The notes under the pieces were generated by a model that saw nothing but the letters and a program-made list of their open reading frames with translations, did not search any database and had not been told where the DNA came from. DNA of 64,000 nucleotides from positions 3,410,001 to 3,474,000 of the forward strand of contig NZ_JBKBEU010000001.1 in NCBI RefSeq assembly GCF_047372505.1. The letters are read 5' to 3'. Position 1 is the first letter of the stretch, and the number at the start of each line of letters is the position of its first letter. The stretch is from Phaeobacter cretensis. Lineage in GTDB: Bacteria > Pseudomonadota > Alphaproteobacteria > Rhodobacterales > Rhodobacteraceae. This document shows positions 18,377 through 28,578 of this stretch, piece by piece. Both the position numbers and the translations under genes were made by a program.

Positions 18377-19504
18377 ATGTCGATCAACCACATTCGCCCC
18401 TGGCGCAATATCGAACGGCGCAAGAGCCGTCAGATCCACGTTGGCAATGTACCGGTTGGGGGGGATGCACCGATTGCTGTGCAGACCATGACCAACACGC
18501 CAACCACTGATGTCGCGGCGACAGTTGCACAGGTGCAGGCTGCAGCCGAGGCAGGTGCAGACATCGTGCGCATTTCGGTGCCGGATGAAGCGTCGTCCAA
18601 AGCGCTGAAAGAGATCGTCCGGGAAAGCCCGGTGCCGATCGTCGCAGATATCCATTTCCACTATAAACGTGGGATTGAAGCGGCCGAAGCAGGTGCGGCC
18701 TGCCTGCGCATCAACCCCGGTAACATTGGTGACGAAAAACGCGTGGCTGAGGTGATCAAGGCTGCCAAAGATCACAATTGTTCTATCCGGATCGGGGTGA
18801 ATGCCGGATCCCTTGAAAAGCACTTGTTAGACAAATACGGCGAGCCGTGCCCAGCGGCGATGGTTGAGAGCGGGCTCGACCATATCCGCATTCTGCAGGA
18901 TCACGATTTCCACGAATTCAAGATCTCGGTGAAAGCGTCAGATGTCTTCATGTCTGCTGCGGCTTATCAACAGCTCGCTGATGCTACCGATGCGCCGATC
19001 CACCTTGGTATTACTGAGGCGGGTGGATTTGTCTCGGGCACTATCAAATCGGCCATTGGCTTGGGTCAACTGTTGTGGATGGGGATAGGGGACACTCTGC
19101 GCGTCAGCCTCTCCGCCGATCCAGTTGAGGAGGTGAAGGTCGGCTTTGAGATCCTTAAATCTCTCGGACTGCGCCACCGCGGGGTTAATATTATTTCCTG
19201 CCCCTCTTGCGCGCGGCAGGGGTTTGACGTGATCAAAACAGTGGAAAAGCTTGAGGATCGCCTAGCGCATATCCACACTCCGATGAGCCTCAGTATTATC
19301 GGTTGTGTGGTGAATGGCCCCGGAGAGGCACTGATGACGGACGTCGGTTTCACAGGTGGTGGTGCTGGTGCCGGTATGGTCTATCTGGCGGGGAAGGCCA
19401 GCCACAAAATGTCCAACGATCAGATGGTTGAGCACATTGTCGAGCAGGTCGAACGTAAGGCTGCAGAACTGGATGAGGCCGCTGCAAAGGAGGCGGCTGA
19501 GTAG
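18377..19504 (+). CDS. ispG: 4-hydroxy-3-methylbut-2-en-1-yl diphosphate synthase
   Basis: IspG (GcpE) performs the penultimate step of the non-mevalonate isoprenoid pathway, reducing the cyclic diphosphate with a [4Fe-4S] cluster. The 375-residue product has the TIM-barrel start (RKSRQIHVGNVPVGGDAPIA, then VQTMTNTPT) and the C-terminal cluster ligands Cys275 and Cys278 (SCPSCAR), Cys310 (IIGCVVNGPGE) and Glu317. The start ATG at 18377 gives a standard N-terminus. A strong terminator follows. Confidence 0.97.
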   Translation: MSINHIRPWRNIERRKSRQIHVGNVPVGGDAPIAVQTMTNTPTTDVAATVAQVQAAAEAGADIVRISVPDEASSKALKEIVRESPVPIVADIHFHYKRGIEAAEAGAACLRINPGNIGDEKRVAEVIKAAKDHNCSIRIGVNAGSLEKHLLDKYGEPCPAAMVESGLDHIRILQDHDFHEFKISVKASDVFMSAAAYQQLADATDAPIHLGITEAGGFVSGTIKSAIGLGQLLWMGIGDTLRVSLSADPVEEVKVGFEILKSLGLRHRGVNIISCPSCARQGFDVIKTVEKLEDRLAHIHTPMSLSIIGCVVNGPGEALMTDVGFTGGGAGAGMVYLAGKASHKMSNDQMVEHIVEQVERKAAELDEAAAKEAAE

Positions 19505-19537
19505 TCCCTGGCCGCCTCGAAATACCTATCTTTGTAA

Positions 19538-19574
19538 CCACGTCTGGCAATCAGCTCCCAGACGTGGCGTTTTT
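19538..19574 (+). terminator. rho-independent terminator after ispG
   Basis: CCACGTCTGG at 19538-19547 pairs perfectly with CCAGACGTGG at 19558-19567, followed by CGTTTTT. It also separates the convergent DsbA-like gene. Confidence 0.85.
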
Positions 19575-19599
19575 ACATATAACCGTGCAGGCCCCGTGA

Positions 19600-20373
19600 T
19601 CAACTGCGCTTTTCGCGGATGTCAGCCACAATGGCTTCCATTTGGTCAGCGGGCAGATACCCTCGCAGCAGTTCATCCCCCAGTACAAATGTCGGTGTGC
19701 CGGAAATGGAAAGCTGCTGCGCGAGGGCGCGGGTTTCTTGCAGTTGGCGGGCAATCTCAGGGTCGGCCATCCGCGCAAGGATGGCATCGGCATCCAGATC
19801 AAGCCCATCTGCCAAACGGCGCAATGTGCCCTCGTTTGGCTCTCCGCTGAGGGAAATCAGAGCGTCGTGAACATCTTTATAGGCCTCATCTCCAGCGATG
19901 AGCCGCGTGGCAATGGCAAAGCGTGACGTCAAGACCGAAGCCTCGCCCAGGATCGGGAATTCTTTTATGATCAGGCGGATATTGCCATCGCCCGAGACGA
20001 GCTGTTCGACTTCAGGTGCCGCGCGGCGGCAGTAGCCGCAGCGGTAGTCCATGAACTCAACCAGAGTGATGTCGCCGTCGGGGTTGCCACCAATCCAGGA
20101 AAAGCCATCGTCGTGCAGGGCAGTCATGTTTTCGACAACCAGCGCATCGTCGCGGGCGGCATCATCTGCGGCCTGCTGCTGTTCCAGCTTGTTCACGGCT
20201 TCAAGAATGACTTCGGGGTTTTCCAACAAATAGGCGCGCACTTCTTCGCCAAAGGCAGCACGTTCTTCGGCGCTCAGTTGGCCGAGGTCCAGCGCCTGAA
20301 CGGCGGGAGCAGCCATCAGCCCTAGGGCCAGTGCAGCGGCCGAGACCGCGGAGAAGCGGGGGATAAGGGTCAT
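19600..20373 (-). CDS. DsbA-family thiol:disulfide oxidoreductase, exported
   Basis: A 257-residue periplasmic thioredoxin-fold protein. A signal peptide covers about residues 1-27 (cleavage near VQA-LDL), then an acidic helical stretch, then the active site Cys112-Gly-Tyr-Cys115 in MDYRCGYCRR and the cis-Pro loop SGTPTFVLG. The extra N-terminal region and CGYC site resemble the BdbD/ScsC-type oxidases rather than classical DsbA. Its ATG overlaps the stop of the upstream M48 protease gene (ATGA), so both envelope-quality proteins are made from one transcript. Confidence 0.9.
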   Translation of the reverse strand: MTLIPRFSAVSAAALALGLMAAPAVQALDLGQLSAEERAAFGEEVRAYLLENPEVILEAVNKLEQQQAADDAARDDALVVENMTALHDDGFSWIGGNPDGDITLVEFMDYRCGYCRRAAPEVEQLVSGDGNIRLIIKEFPILGEASVLTSRFAIATRLIAGDEAYKDVHDALISLSGEPNEGTLRRLADGLDLDADAILARMADPEIARQLQETRALAQQLSISGTPTFVLGDELLRGYLPADQMEAIVADIREKRS

Positions 20374-21734
20374 CTCGATTTCCTTTTTTCGTTTTGTTCG
20401 GCGGCGATCAGCACATCTTGTGCGCGTCGCCAGGTAGGTGATCCGGTGGGCAACTGGCCAGTGGCGCGTTTGGCGTGTAGCCCTGCGTCTTTCAATCGCC
20501 CCTGTAGGGCATAGCGTTCCGCAGTGGCCAGAGCGGCCATGCCTGATCGGCCAAGTTTCGCGTAGGCTTGCGCCATATCGCGCAGCATCGCGGCGTTGCG
20601 AAAGTCGCGCGCGCGCGACGCCTCCAATGATTTGATCGCGGCCTTGGGTTGGCCTGCGGCCAGTTGAGCACGGCCGAGACTAGCGAGAATGAGAGGATCG
20701 CGGCTGGTCTGGCGCACAGCGCGGCTATATGCCGATAGTGCAGGTTTCCAGCGGCGGTTTTCCATCAGGATCTGACCTTTTAGTTCTTGAAAGTAGGGAT
20801 CTGACGGGCGGATCGAGATCGCGCCATCTATGGCACGCAGGGCTTTTTGCAGGTTGTTGCGCCGATGGTGTGCTATGGCCTCACGCATAAGGCGCACATC
20901 TCTGTATGGTTCATCCGCCACTCGCCGCAGCGTCCATTTGGGAGAGCGGGTGAAGGCTGACAGTTTGCCCCGCAGGCGTGCAAACCAATAGATCGCATTG
21001 GCGTCGGGTTTTGCGGCATCGCCATGGCTTGCCAGATAGGCTTCGGCGGCGCGAATGCGGTCGCGGCTAAGCGGGTGTGACCGCATGTAGGGATCTTGAT
21101 TGACGGCGCTCAATAGCTCTTGCCCGGCAAAGATCTTATGGACATCGACCAGCCCGCGTGGGCTCACACCGGCGCGTTGCAAAATTCCCGCTGCAGTGCG
21201 GTCTGCAGAGGCTTCTTCGGCGCGAGTGTGCGCCAGAAACCCGCGTAAGGCGGACGATTGTGTTCCAAGAGCGATGCCCGCTGCCGCTTCGCCGGCACCT
21301 GCAGCAGCAGCCAGCACTGCCAACGCAGCACCAAGGCCCGCAGCAGAGTTGGCCGCACGCATGTTCTGCATCCGGCGTGACAGATGACCATTGGTAATAT
21401 GCGCGGCTTCATGGGCGATGACGGCCTGCAACATCTCAGGGCGATCTACTTTCAGGATCAGCCCGTAATGTATGAAAATCGTTTGAGAATCGACGACAAA
21501 AGCATTGAAAGAACCCTTGTTGACGACCAGCACCCGAACCCGTTTCGCATTGAGTCCCGCTGCCCGCAGTACTGGTGCGGCCAGTTCGTTTAGCCCGCGT
21601 TCGATATCGGGATCGCGCAATAGTGAAATGGACGCCGCCTGCGCCGTTGATGCCAGAGATCCCGCAACAAAACAGAGTGCGGCCAAGGCAAGCGCTGGGA
21701 TTGACGCGAGGCGAGAGAAGCGGTCAAAGGTCAT
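20370..21734 (-). CDS. M48-family zinc metalloprotease with TPR repeats (BepA-like)
   Basis: A 454-residue exported protease. A signal peptide of about 33 residues ends at STAQA; the zinc motif HEAAH is at residues 108-112 with the third ligand in the EEASADRTA segment. The second half contains TPR-like repeats (about 280-440). This layout is that of BepA/YfgC, a periplasmic protease that controls outer-membrane protein assembly. I use the ATG at 21734, which gives a clean signal peptide; a longer frame would run into the divergent aminotransferase. It is cotranscribed with the DsbA-like gene. Confidence 0.88.
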   Translation of the reverse strand: MTFDRFSRLASIPALALAALCFVAGSLASTAQAASISLLRDPDIERGLNELAAPVLRAAGLNAKRVRVLVVNKGSFNAFVVDSQTIFIHYGLILKVDRPEMLQAVIAHEAAHITNGHLSRRMQNMRAANSAAGLGAALAVLAAAAGAGEAAAGIALGTQSSALRGFLAHTRAEEASADRTAAGILQRAGVSPRGLVDVHKIFAGQELLSAVNQDPYMRSHPLSRDRIRAAEAYLASHGDAAKPDANAIYWFARLRGKLSAFTRSPKWTLRRVADEPYRDVRLMREAIAHHRRNNLQKALRAIDGAISIRPSDPYFQELKGQILMENRRWKPALSAYSRAVRQTSRDPLILASLGRAQLAAGQPKAAIKSLEASRARDFRNAAMLRDMAQAYAKLGRSGMAALATAERYALQGRLKDAGLHAKRATGQLPTGSPTWRRAQDVLIAAEQNEKRKSR

Positions 21735-21756
21735 GGCCGCACCATGGGAGATCAAT

Positions 21757-22905
21757 ATGCGAAACTCAAGCCGGTCCAACGTCGATCCCTTCATTGTGAT
21801 GGATGTGATGGACGCTGCCTGCCGTGCCGAAGAAGCAGGTCGTCACATCATCCATATGGAGGTCGGCCAGCCATCCACGGGTGCGCCTAAGGCTGCGCGC
21901 GACGCTTTGGCAAAAGCGCTGGAGCATGACAGTCTGGGGTACACTGTCGCATTGGGTCTGCCAGCGCTGCGCAAGCGGATCGCACAGCTGTATGGCGAAT
22001 GGTATAATGTTGACCTCAATCCCGACCGGGTGGTGATAACACCGGGATCTTCGGGGGCGTTTCTGCTGAGCTTCACCGCGCTTTTTGACAGTGGTGATCG
22101 GGTGGGTATCGGCGCGCCGGGCTATCCGTCCTATCGGCAAATCCTGCACGCGTTGGGGCTAACGCCAGTGGATATCGAAACCTCGCTCGACAATCGACTA
22201 CAACCGGTGCCGCAGGATTTAGATGGGTTAGATCTGGCCGGGCTTATGGTAGCGTCACCCGCGAATCCTACAGGTACCATGCTGGACAAGCCTGCGATGG
22301 CTGCGCTGATCGATGCAGCACAGGGGCAGGGCGCTGCGTTCATCTCGGATGAGATCTACCACGGCATTGAATATGAGGCGAAAGCGGTCACCGCACTTGA
22401 AATGACGAATGAGTGTTATGTGATCAATTCCTTCTCCAAGTATTTCTCCATGACCGGGTGGCGTGTGGGTTGGATGGTTGTTCCCGAAGATCACGTAAGG
22501 GTCGTTGAGAGGATTGCTCAAAACATGTTCATCTGTGCGCCCCATGCCAGCCAGGTTGCGGCACTTGCTGCGATGGATAGTGGTGAGGAGATGGAAGCCA
22601 ATTTGGCGGTTTATGCGCGCAATCGCGCGCTGATGCTTGAAGGTCTGCCGAAAGCAGGTTTTGACCGTATCGCCCCGCCCGATGGGGCGTTTTATGTCTA
22701 TGCGGATGTATCCGGGTTGACCCAAGATAGCCGTGCCTTTGCCAAGGAGATTCTCGACGAGGCCGGAGTTGCGGTTACGCCGGGACTGGATTTCGATCCG
22801 CTACGCGGAGCAACAACTTTGCGGTTCTCCTATGCGCGTTCCACCGCCGATATCGAAGAGGGGTTAGCGCGGCTCACGACGTTTATGGCGGGACGGCTTG
22901 GCTGA
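21757..22905 (+). CDS. class I/II aminotransferase
   Basis: A 382-residue pyridoxal phosphate enzyme of the aspartate aminotransferase fold. Motifs are HMEVGQPSTGAP, GYTVALGLPALRKRIA, SPANPTGTML, and the cofactor lysine Lys228 in NSFSKYFSMTGWRVGW, with a C-terminal Arg in LRFSYARS for the substrate carboxylate. The substrate is undetermined. The start at 21757 follows GGGAG; it lies only 22 bases from the start of the divergent M48 gene, so promoters of each must overlap the other coding sequence. Confidence 0.9.
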   Translation: MRNSSRSNVDPFIVMDVMDAACRAEEAGRHIIHMEVGQPSTGAPKAARDALAKALEHDSLGYTVALGLPALRKRIAQLYGEWYNVDLNPDRVVITPGSSGAFLLSFTALFDSGDRVGIGAPGYPSYRQILHALGLTPVDIETSLDNRLQPVPQDLDGLDLAGLMVASPANPTGTMLDKPAMAALIDAAQGQGAAFISDEIYHGIEYEAKAVTALEMTNECYVINSFSKYFSMTGWRVGWMVVPEDHVRVVERIAQNMFICAPHASQVAALAAMDSGEEMEANLAVYARNRALMLEGLPKAGFDRIAPPDGAFYVYADVSGLTQDSRAFAKEILDEAGVAVTPGLDFDPLRGATTLRFSYARSTADIEEGLARLTTFMAGRLG

Positions 22906-23097
22906 GATGGGTGTGATCGTCCCCGCGGCGGTCAATGTGCGAAATAGGGCTGCATGATGAGGCTGGCAATCAGGCCGTGCAATCGCTTAGTCTGCGATCA
23001 AAAGACCTACCACCTTGAGCGTACATACTGCCTGCCGATGTCCTGTCAGTCGGGCAAAACAAGACGCAATAACAAGACAACGGGCGGACCAACGGCT

Positions 23098-24414
23098 ATG
23101 AGCAGAGTGAAAACGGTTCTAGCAGCAGTGCTGCCGGTCTTTATGATCGGAGTGACGTTGCCTGTCAGCGCACAGGAGACATCCGCCTCCACCGGCTCGG
23201 CTAACTCTCAGGTCACACTGAATACCAGCTCTAGAACAATCGGACAGGGTTTCAGTGGTCTGGCACGGATTCTGCCTCAGGAAAGCAACGCTGCAGACCG
23301 TCGCTCCGGCAGCGATCTGACGTTGTCGCTAAGTCAAGGCGTGCCATACCGCCTTTTCACGCTGGACGCACCGCCACGGGTCGTACTCGATTTCCAAGAG
23401 GTCGACTGGAGTGGGCTGCGGGCCGATACGCTGATCACTGAAGATGGCATTAGGACTGCGCAATTTGGCACCTATGTGCCTGGGTGGTCCCGTCTGGTAT
23501 TGGAAATTGCCCGTCCAATGCGAATCGACGCGGCAGCGATGGATGTTGACCCGGTGACAGCCGAGGCGAAGCTGACCGTTGCGCTGCGTGAGACAAGTGC
23601 CGAGGACTTTGCAACCACGACCGGGGCACCTCATGATGCGCGCTGGGATTTGCCTGCACCTACGCAAATGACCGTGCCGCCAAAGAAAGATTCGCTGGCG
23701 CCATTGCTGATTGTGATCGATCCGGGCCATGGCGGAATTGATCCGGGGGCAGAGGCATTTGTCCAGGGTGGGCTGGTACAGGAAAAAGACCTGATGCTGC
23801 AATTCGCCATTGAACTGGGCGAGATGCTGGTCCGCTCAGGGCAGTTCAATGTTCAGTTGACGCGGGATGACGATTACTTCGTCTCCTTGGAACGCCGGAT
23901 CGCGCTGGCCCATCAGGCCAAGGCAGATCTGTTTTTGTCGCTCCATGCGGATAGCCTTTCCGAAGGGCGCGCCCATGGCACGACAGTCTACACCCTATCT
24001 GAGGACGCATCAGATGCCGCTTCGGCCACGTTGGTAGAACGCCATGAACGCGGTGACCTGCTTGCGGGCACAGATTTAAGCAAGGCAGACGATCGGGTCA
24101 CTGACATCCTGCTGGATCTGGCGCGTGTTGAAACCCATCCACGTAGCCAGACACTGGCGCGGGCGCTGGTTGACGGGCTGAAAACCCAAGGTGGAGCAAT
24201 GAACCGCCGACCGTTACGCGAAGCCGGGTTTTCTGTGTTAAAATCGGCGGATATCCCATCGGTTCTGGTAGAAATCGGTTTCTTATCAAGCCCGCGTGAT
24301 CTCGCCAACTTGATGGATCTTGATTGGCGCGAACGTACCGCGCGCGGCATTTTGAATGGGCTGTTGTCATGGCGTATCTTGGACGATGAAACGCGCCCGC
24401 TGGTGCGCCAGTAG
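23098..24414 (+). CDS. N-acetylmuramoyl-L-alanine amidase (AmiC-type)
   Basis: This periplasmic amidase cuts peptide stems from peptidoglycan during daughter-cell separation. From the ATG at 23098 the 438-residue protein has a signal peptide (about 1-25, ending PVSA-QE), an AMIN localisation domain (about 60-170), and an Amidase_3 catalytic domain (about 200-430) with zinc ligands in VIDPGHGGIDPGA and LSLHADS and the catalytic Glu in VLVEIGFLS. The longer open frame upstream of 23098 has no signal-peptide character. It is followed by the PBP1A gene on the same strand, forming a cell-wall cluster. Confidence 0.92.
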   Translation: MSRVKTVLAAVLPVFMIGVTLPVSAQETSASTGSANSQVTLNTSSRTIGQGFSGLARILPQESNAADRRSGSDLTLSLSQGVPYRLFTLDAPPRVVLDFQEVDWSGLRADTLITEDGIRTAQFGTYVPGWSRLVLEIARPMRIDAAAMDVDPVTAEAKLTVALRETSAEDFATTTGAPHDARWDLPAPTQMTVPPKKDSLAPLLIVIDPGHGGIDPGAEAFVQGGLVQEKDLMLQFAIELGEMLVRSGQFNVQLTRDDDYFVSLERRIALAHQAKADLFLSLHADSLSEGRAHGTTVYTLSEDASDAASATLVERHERGDLLAGTDLSKADDRVTDILLDLARVETHPRSQTLARALVDGLKTQGGAMNRRPLREAGFSVLKSADIPSVLVEIGFLSSPRDLANLMDLDWRERTARGILNGLLSWRILDDETRPLVRQ

Positions 24415-24611
24415 CTGCTGGGCGTCACACAGGCCGGGCCAAATGCTGATCGGGACCTGAAGCACGTGATGCCGCGTTTGATATCGGGGGACAGGCGCCG
24501 GAGCTTTCCCCCTGTTTTATCCGGACCGACGGCATCAATATGCCGTTTCCCGTTTTGACCCCACGCGCCACTGCATCTATATAGGCGGCACTGCGCGAGA
24601 AAGGCTCTACA

Positions 24612-27113
24612 GTGGTCAGATTTATTCTATCGTTCTTTGGTTCCATCTTCAGCACCGTCACGCTGGGCATCGCGATGATCGCGCTGACGATTGGTGCGGT
24701 GTTCTGGATCTATGGTCGGGATCTGCCCAGCCACGAATCCCTGGCGCAGTATCAGCCGCCGACCATCAGCAGGATCTATTCCGGCGAGGGGCAGTTGATT
24801 GACGAGTTCGCTCAGGAACGGCGGTTGTTTACCCCTTCTGAGGAAATCCCAGACCTTGTCAAACAGGCGTTTATTTCGGCTGAGGACAAGAACTTCTACA
24901 GCCACAAGGGGTACGACATGCGTGGCATCGCGGCGGCTGCGGTTGAAGCTGTGCGCTCCCGCGGCGAAAACGTGCGCGGCGCGTCGACCATCACACAACA
25001 GGTGATGAAGAACTTCCTGCTATCAGGTGACCGGAAGGCCGAACGCAAGGTGAAAGAACTGATCCTCGCATCTCGGCTTGAGGAAACACTGAGCAAGGAA
25101 GACATTCTCGAACTCTATATGAATGAGATTTTCCTTGGCCAAAACTCATATGGTGTGACTGCCGCGGCGCAGACCTATTTCAATAAAACGTTGAGCCAAC
25201 TGGCCCCACATGAGGCGGCAACTCTGGCATCGATGCCTAAAGCGCCGTCAAAATATCATCCGGTCTCCCAGCGCGAGCGCCTGCTTTCACGTCGGAACTA
25301 TGTGCTGCGCGAAATGCGCGAAAACGGCTATATCTCGGATGCGGTATACGAAGTTGAGGTCAATCAACCGCTGCGTTCAGTGCAGAACGGCGACTTTCAG
25401 AGCTTCCGCACGGCGCTGCCTCCGCGTGATTACTTTACCGATGAAATCCGCCGCCAGCTGTCCGAAGACTTTGGTGAGGGCGAGTTTTTTACCGGCGGCT
25501 TCACTGTGCGCGCGACCATTGATGAGGAAATGCAGACAGAAGCCGCTGCTGCCTTAAGATCAGGTTTGCAGAAATACGATCGCTCGCGCGGCAACTGGCG
25601 CGGTACCGGCGTAACGCTGGAAGCCGACGCCATGGCATCAGAAGAGAGCTGGCGTGCTGCATTGGGAAGCGCCTCCGTGCCGCGTGATATTGATCTTGGT
25701 GGTAAATGGCACCCGGCCGTCGTGTTAGAGGTTGGTGATCAAACCCTAAGCGTGGGTGTTGAGAACGTGGCCGAAATCGGGTCGGTGCCGCGCTCTGATA
25801 TCAAATGGATGAAGGGTAGTTTTAAAGACAACATCTCCACTGGTGATGTGTTGCTAGTCCGTGCGGTCGAAAAGGATGGGGCGCTGCAACATTGGTCGCT
25901 GCGACAGGTGCCTGAGGTTCAAGGCGGATTTGTCGCGATGGATGTGAACACAGGCCGTGTCCTGGCTATGCAAGGTGGCTTCTCCTATCAGCACTCGGTG
26001 TTCAACCGGGCCACGCAAGCCCAGCGTCAGCCGGGCTCCAGCTTCAAGCCCTTTGTTTATGCGGCGGCGTTGGACAGCGGCTATAGCCCTGCCACGATTG
26101 TAGTGGATGCTCCTATTGAACTTAACACACCGCAGGGCCTGTGGCGTCCCAAGAACTCGTCCAACAAATTCTATGGCCCGACACCACTGCGCACCGGGAT
26201 CGAGATGAGCCGGAACCTGATGACCATTCGTCTTGCCCATGAGGTCGGAATGGAGGTGGTTGCAGGCTATGCCGAACGTTTTGGTGTCTATGAGCGTATG
26301 GGGAGCTTTCTGGCAAATTCGCTCGGAGCAGAAGAAACGACGCTTTACAAAATGGTAGCTGCCTATGCCATGTTCGCCAACGGTGGTGAGAGGGTGCAAC
26401 CGACCTTGGTTGACCGGATTCAGGACCGCCGGGGCGAGACAATTTATCGCCATGATGATCGCGATTGCGTCGACTGTGCTTCACCAGAATTGGCAACGGG
26501 ACAGGCACCGCGCATTGTAGATAACCGCGAGCAGGTTATGGATCCGATTACCGCCTATCAGCTGACCTCGATGATGCGAGGCGTTGTCGACCGGGGGACG
26601 GCCTCCAGTGTGATCGACCTTCCGGTGCCGACGGCTGGCAAGACCGGGACCACCAACGATGCCCGCGATGTTTGGTTTGTTGGTTTCACCTCCAATATCG
26701 TGGCAGGCTGCTACATGGGCTTTGACCAGCCGCGGCCAATGGGGCGCGGAGCTTATGGTGGCACCATGTGTGGCCCAGTGTTCCAGCAGTTCATGAAGAA
26801 GGCGACTGCAAAATACGGCGGTGGTCGGTTTGCGGTACCCGAAGGCGGTCATTTCATCAAGATCGATCGCTATACCGGTGCGCGGCTAGCTGATGCGGCC
26901 TCCGGGGCCAATGTAGTGGCCGAATACTTCCGTGATGGCGCTGAACCTATCTTTGGTCTGGCATTTGACGGTGGCTTTGCCATGGGGTCAAACCTGCCAT
27001 TGTTTGAGGAAGCCGCACAATCGAGCCGTCGGGTGACAACATCGGATGGAGGGACCGCGGTCCTTGGGCCAAAGGCAACCTTTGGCACTATTAGTTCTGG
27101 CGGACTCTACTAG
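24612..27113 (+). CDS. mrcA: penicillin-binding protein 1A
   Basis: A bifunctional class A PBP that polymerises and cross-links peptidoglycan. The 833-residue protein has an N-terminal membrane anchor (about 10-32), the glycosyltransferase domain (EDKNFYSHKGYD, then GASTITQQVMKN), an inserted OB-like region typical of PBP1A, and the transpeptidase domain with Ser476-Ser-Phe-Lys479 (QPGSSFKPF), an SRN motif (MSRNLMT) and Lys677 in KTGTT. The start is GTG at 24612. It follows the amidase gene by 197 bases. Confidence 0.96.
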   Translation: MVRFILSFFGSIFSTVTLGIAMIALTIGAVFWIYGRDLPSHESLAQYQPPTISRIYSGEGQLIDEFAQERRLFTPSEEIPDLVKQAFISAEDKNFYSHKGYDMRGIAAAAVEAVRSRGENVRGASTITQQVMKNFLLSGDRKAERKVKELILASRLEETLSKEDILELYMNEIFLGQNSYGVTAAAQTYFNKTLSQLAPHEAATLASMPKAPSKYHPVSQRERLLSRRNYVLREMRENGYISDAVYEVEVNQPLRSVQNGDFQSFRTALPPRDYFTDEIRRQLSEDFGEGEFFTGGFTVRATIDEEMQTEAAAALRSGLQKYDRSRGNWRGTGVTLEADAMASEESWRAALGSASVPRDIDLGGKWHPAVVLEVGDQTLSVGVENVAEIGSVPRSDIKWMKGSFKDNISTGDVLLVRAVEKDGALQHWSLRQVPEVQGGFVAMDVNTGRVLAMQGGFSYQHSVFNRATQAQRQPGSSFKPFVYAAALDSGYSPATIVVDAPIELNTPQGLWRPKNSSNKFYGPTPLRTGIEMSRNLMTIRLAHEVGMEVVAGYAERFGVYERMGSFLANSLGAEETTLYKMVAAYAMFANGGERVQPTLVDRIQDRRGETIYRHDDRDCVDCASPELATGQAPRIVDNREQVMDPITAYQLTSMMRGVVDRGTASSVIDLPVPTAGKTGTTNDARDVWFVGFTSNIVAGCYMGFDQPRPMGRGAYGGTMCGPVFQQFMKKATAKYGGGRFAVPEGGHFIKIDRYTGARLADAASGANVVAEYFRDGAEPIFGLAFDGGFAMGSNLPLFEEAAQSSRRVTTSDGGTAVLGPKATFGTISSGGLY

Positions 27114-27290
27114 CCTTTCTTTCTCGATGAAGTGATATGGCGGGCGGGGTAGCGGTACGCTGCTCCGCCTCTACTCTGTGTGGGGCGAGGTTGGGCCTGT
27201 GCTATTGTGACCACTCTCTGCGCGTCGGCTTGCTCGCAGGGCGCGGGTGGTTTATCACGCAGGCCAGATACGTGATTTCAAGGGATTGCC

Positions 27291-28415
27291 ATGCGCGCCG
27301 AAACTCAGAACATCGTGGCCGATATCGAAAAGTCGCTGGAGCTTTTGGCGCAGCGTCTGGATTGGGAAACCGCCGAGTTCCGCCTAGAAGAGTTCAACGC
27401 ACGTGTTGAAGATCCCAATCTGTGGGATGACGCTGATGCGGCCCAGGCCCTGATGCGCGATCGGCAGATGCTGGTCGATGCCATCGATACCTATAAATCC
27501 ATCAAGCAGGATCTCAGCGACAATATGGAGCTGATCGAACTGGGCGAAATGGAAGAGGACGATGAGGTCATCGCTGACGCCGAGGAGTCGCTGAAGGCGC
27601 TGAAGGAAACTGCCGCAGAGAAGGAGCTGGAAGCGCTTCTCGATGGTGAGGCTGACAGCAACGATACCTTCCTTGAGATCAATGCCGGTGCCGGTGGTAC
27701 AGAAAGCTGTGACTGGGCATCGATGCTGGCCCGGATGTATGTTCGCTGGGCCGAGAAAAAAGGCTACAAGGTCGAGCTTCAATCCGAGAGCGCTGGCGAA
27801 GAGGCGGGTATCAAATCCGCCGCTTACAAGATCTCGGGTCACAATGCCTATGGCTGGTTGAAGTCTGAGTCAGGTGTGCACCGTCTGGTGCGGATCTCGC
27901 CTTATGACTCAGCTGCAAAACGCCACACCTCCTTTAGCTCGATCTGGGTCTACCCGGTGGTTGATGACAATATTGAGATTGACGTAAATCCATCTGATAT
28001 TCGCATCGATACCTATCGTTCTTCAGGTGCGGGCGGTCAGCACGTGAACACCACTGACTCCGCGGTTCGGATCACCCATGAACCAACGGGTATTGTGGTG
28101 ACGTCATCTGAGAAGTCGCAACACCAGAATCGTGACATTGCCATGAAGGCGCTGAAATCGCGGCTCTATCAGCTGGAACTGGATCGCCGTAACGCCGACA
28201 TCAACGCCGCACATGAGGCGAAGGGCGACGCTGGCTGGGGTAACCAGATCCGTTCTTATGTCTTGCAGCCCTATCAGATGGTCAAGGATCTGCGAACCAG
28301 CCATGAGACGTCGGACACAAAGGGTGTTCTTGATGGGGATCTGGACGGCTTCATGGGGGCGACACTGGCGTTGAACGTGGCTGGCAAAAGCCGCTCTGAG
28401 GCGCAGGGGGACTGA
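27291..28415 (+). CDS. prfB: peptide chain release factor 2
   Basis: RF2 releases the peptide at UAA and UGA. The 374-residue protein is encoded in one uninterrupted frame from the ATG at 27291, so the programmed +1 frameshift found in many bacteria is absent. The catalytic GGQ lies at residues 248-250 (SSGAGGQHVN). The tripeptide that reads the stop codon appears as SPY (VRISPYDSAAKRHTSF) rather than SPF of E. coli. An N-terminal helical domain precedes these. Confidence 0.97.
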   Translation: MRAETQNIVADIEKSLELLAQRLDWETAEFRLEEFNARVEDPNLWDDADAAQALMRDRQMLVDAIDTYKSIKQDLSDNMELIELGEMEEDDEVIADAEESLKALKETAAEKELEALLDGEADSNDTFLEINAGAGGTESCDWASMLARMYVRWAEKKGYKVELQSESAGEEAGIKSAAYKISGHNAYGWLKSESGVHRLVRISPYDSAAKRHTSFSSIWVYPVVDDNIEIDVNPSDIRIDTYRSSGAGGQHVNTTDSAVRITHEPTGIVVTSSEKSQHQNRDIAMKALKSRLYQLELDRRNADINAAHEAKGDAGWGNQIRSYVLQPYQMVKDLRTSHETSDTKGVLDGDLDGFMGATLALNVAGKSRSEAQGD

Positions 28416-28578
28416 TCCCAGCCCTTGCATAACATTCGCGGCCCGGATCAGGGAGTTGTGAGTTTGAACAGAGACAAAGCACTGACATAGACAGAAAATC
28501 CGTTTGCCTAGGCACGCGGGTATTATTTGTGGTTTTGCCCGGCTAGGCTGCGACCAATTCCCATCAGGAGCCGCATAA

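Noticed and set aside
27291..28415. Possible programmed frameshift in prfB
   Set aside because: The frame is open over all 374 codons and starts with a normal N-terminus, so no frameshift site is needed.
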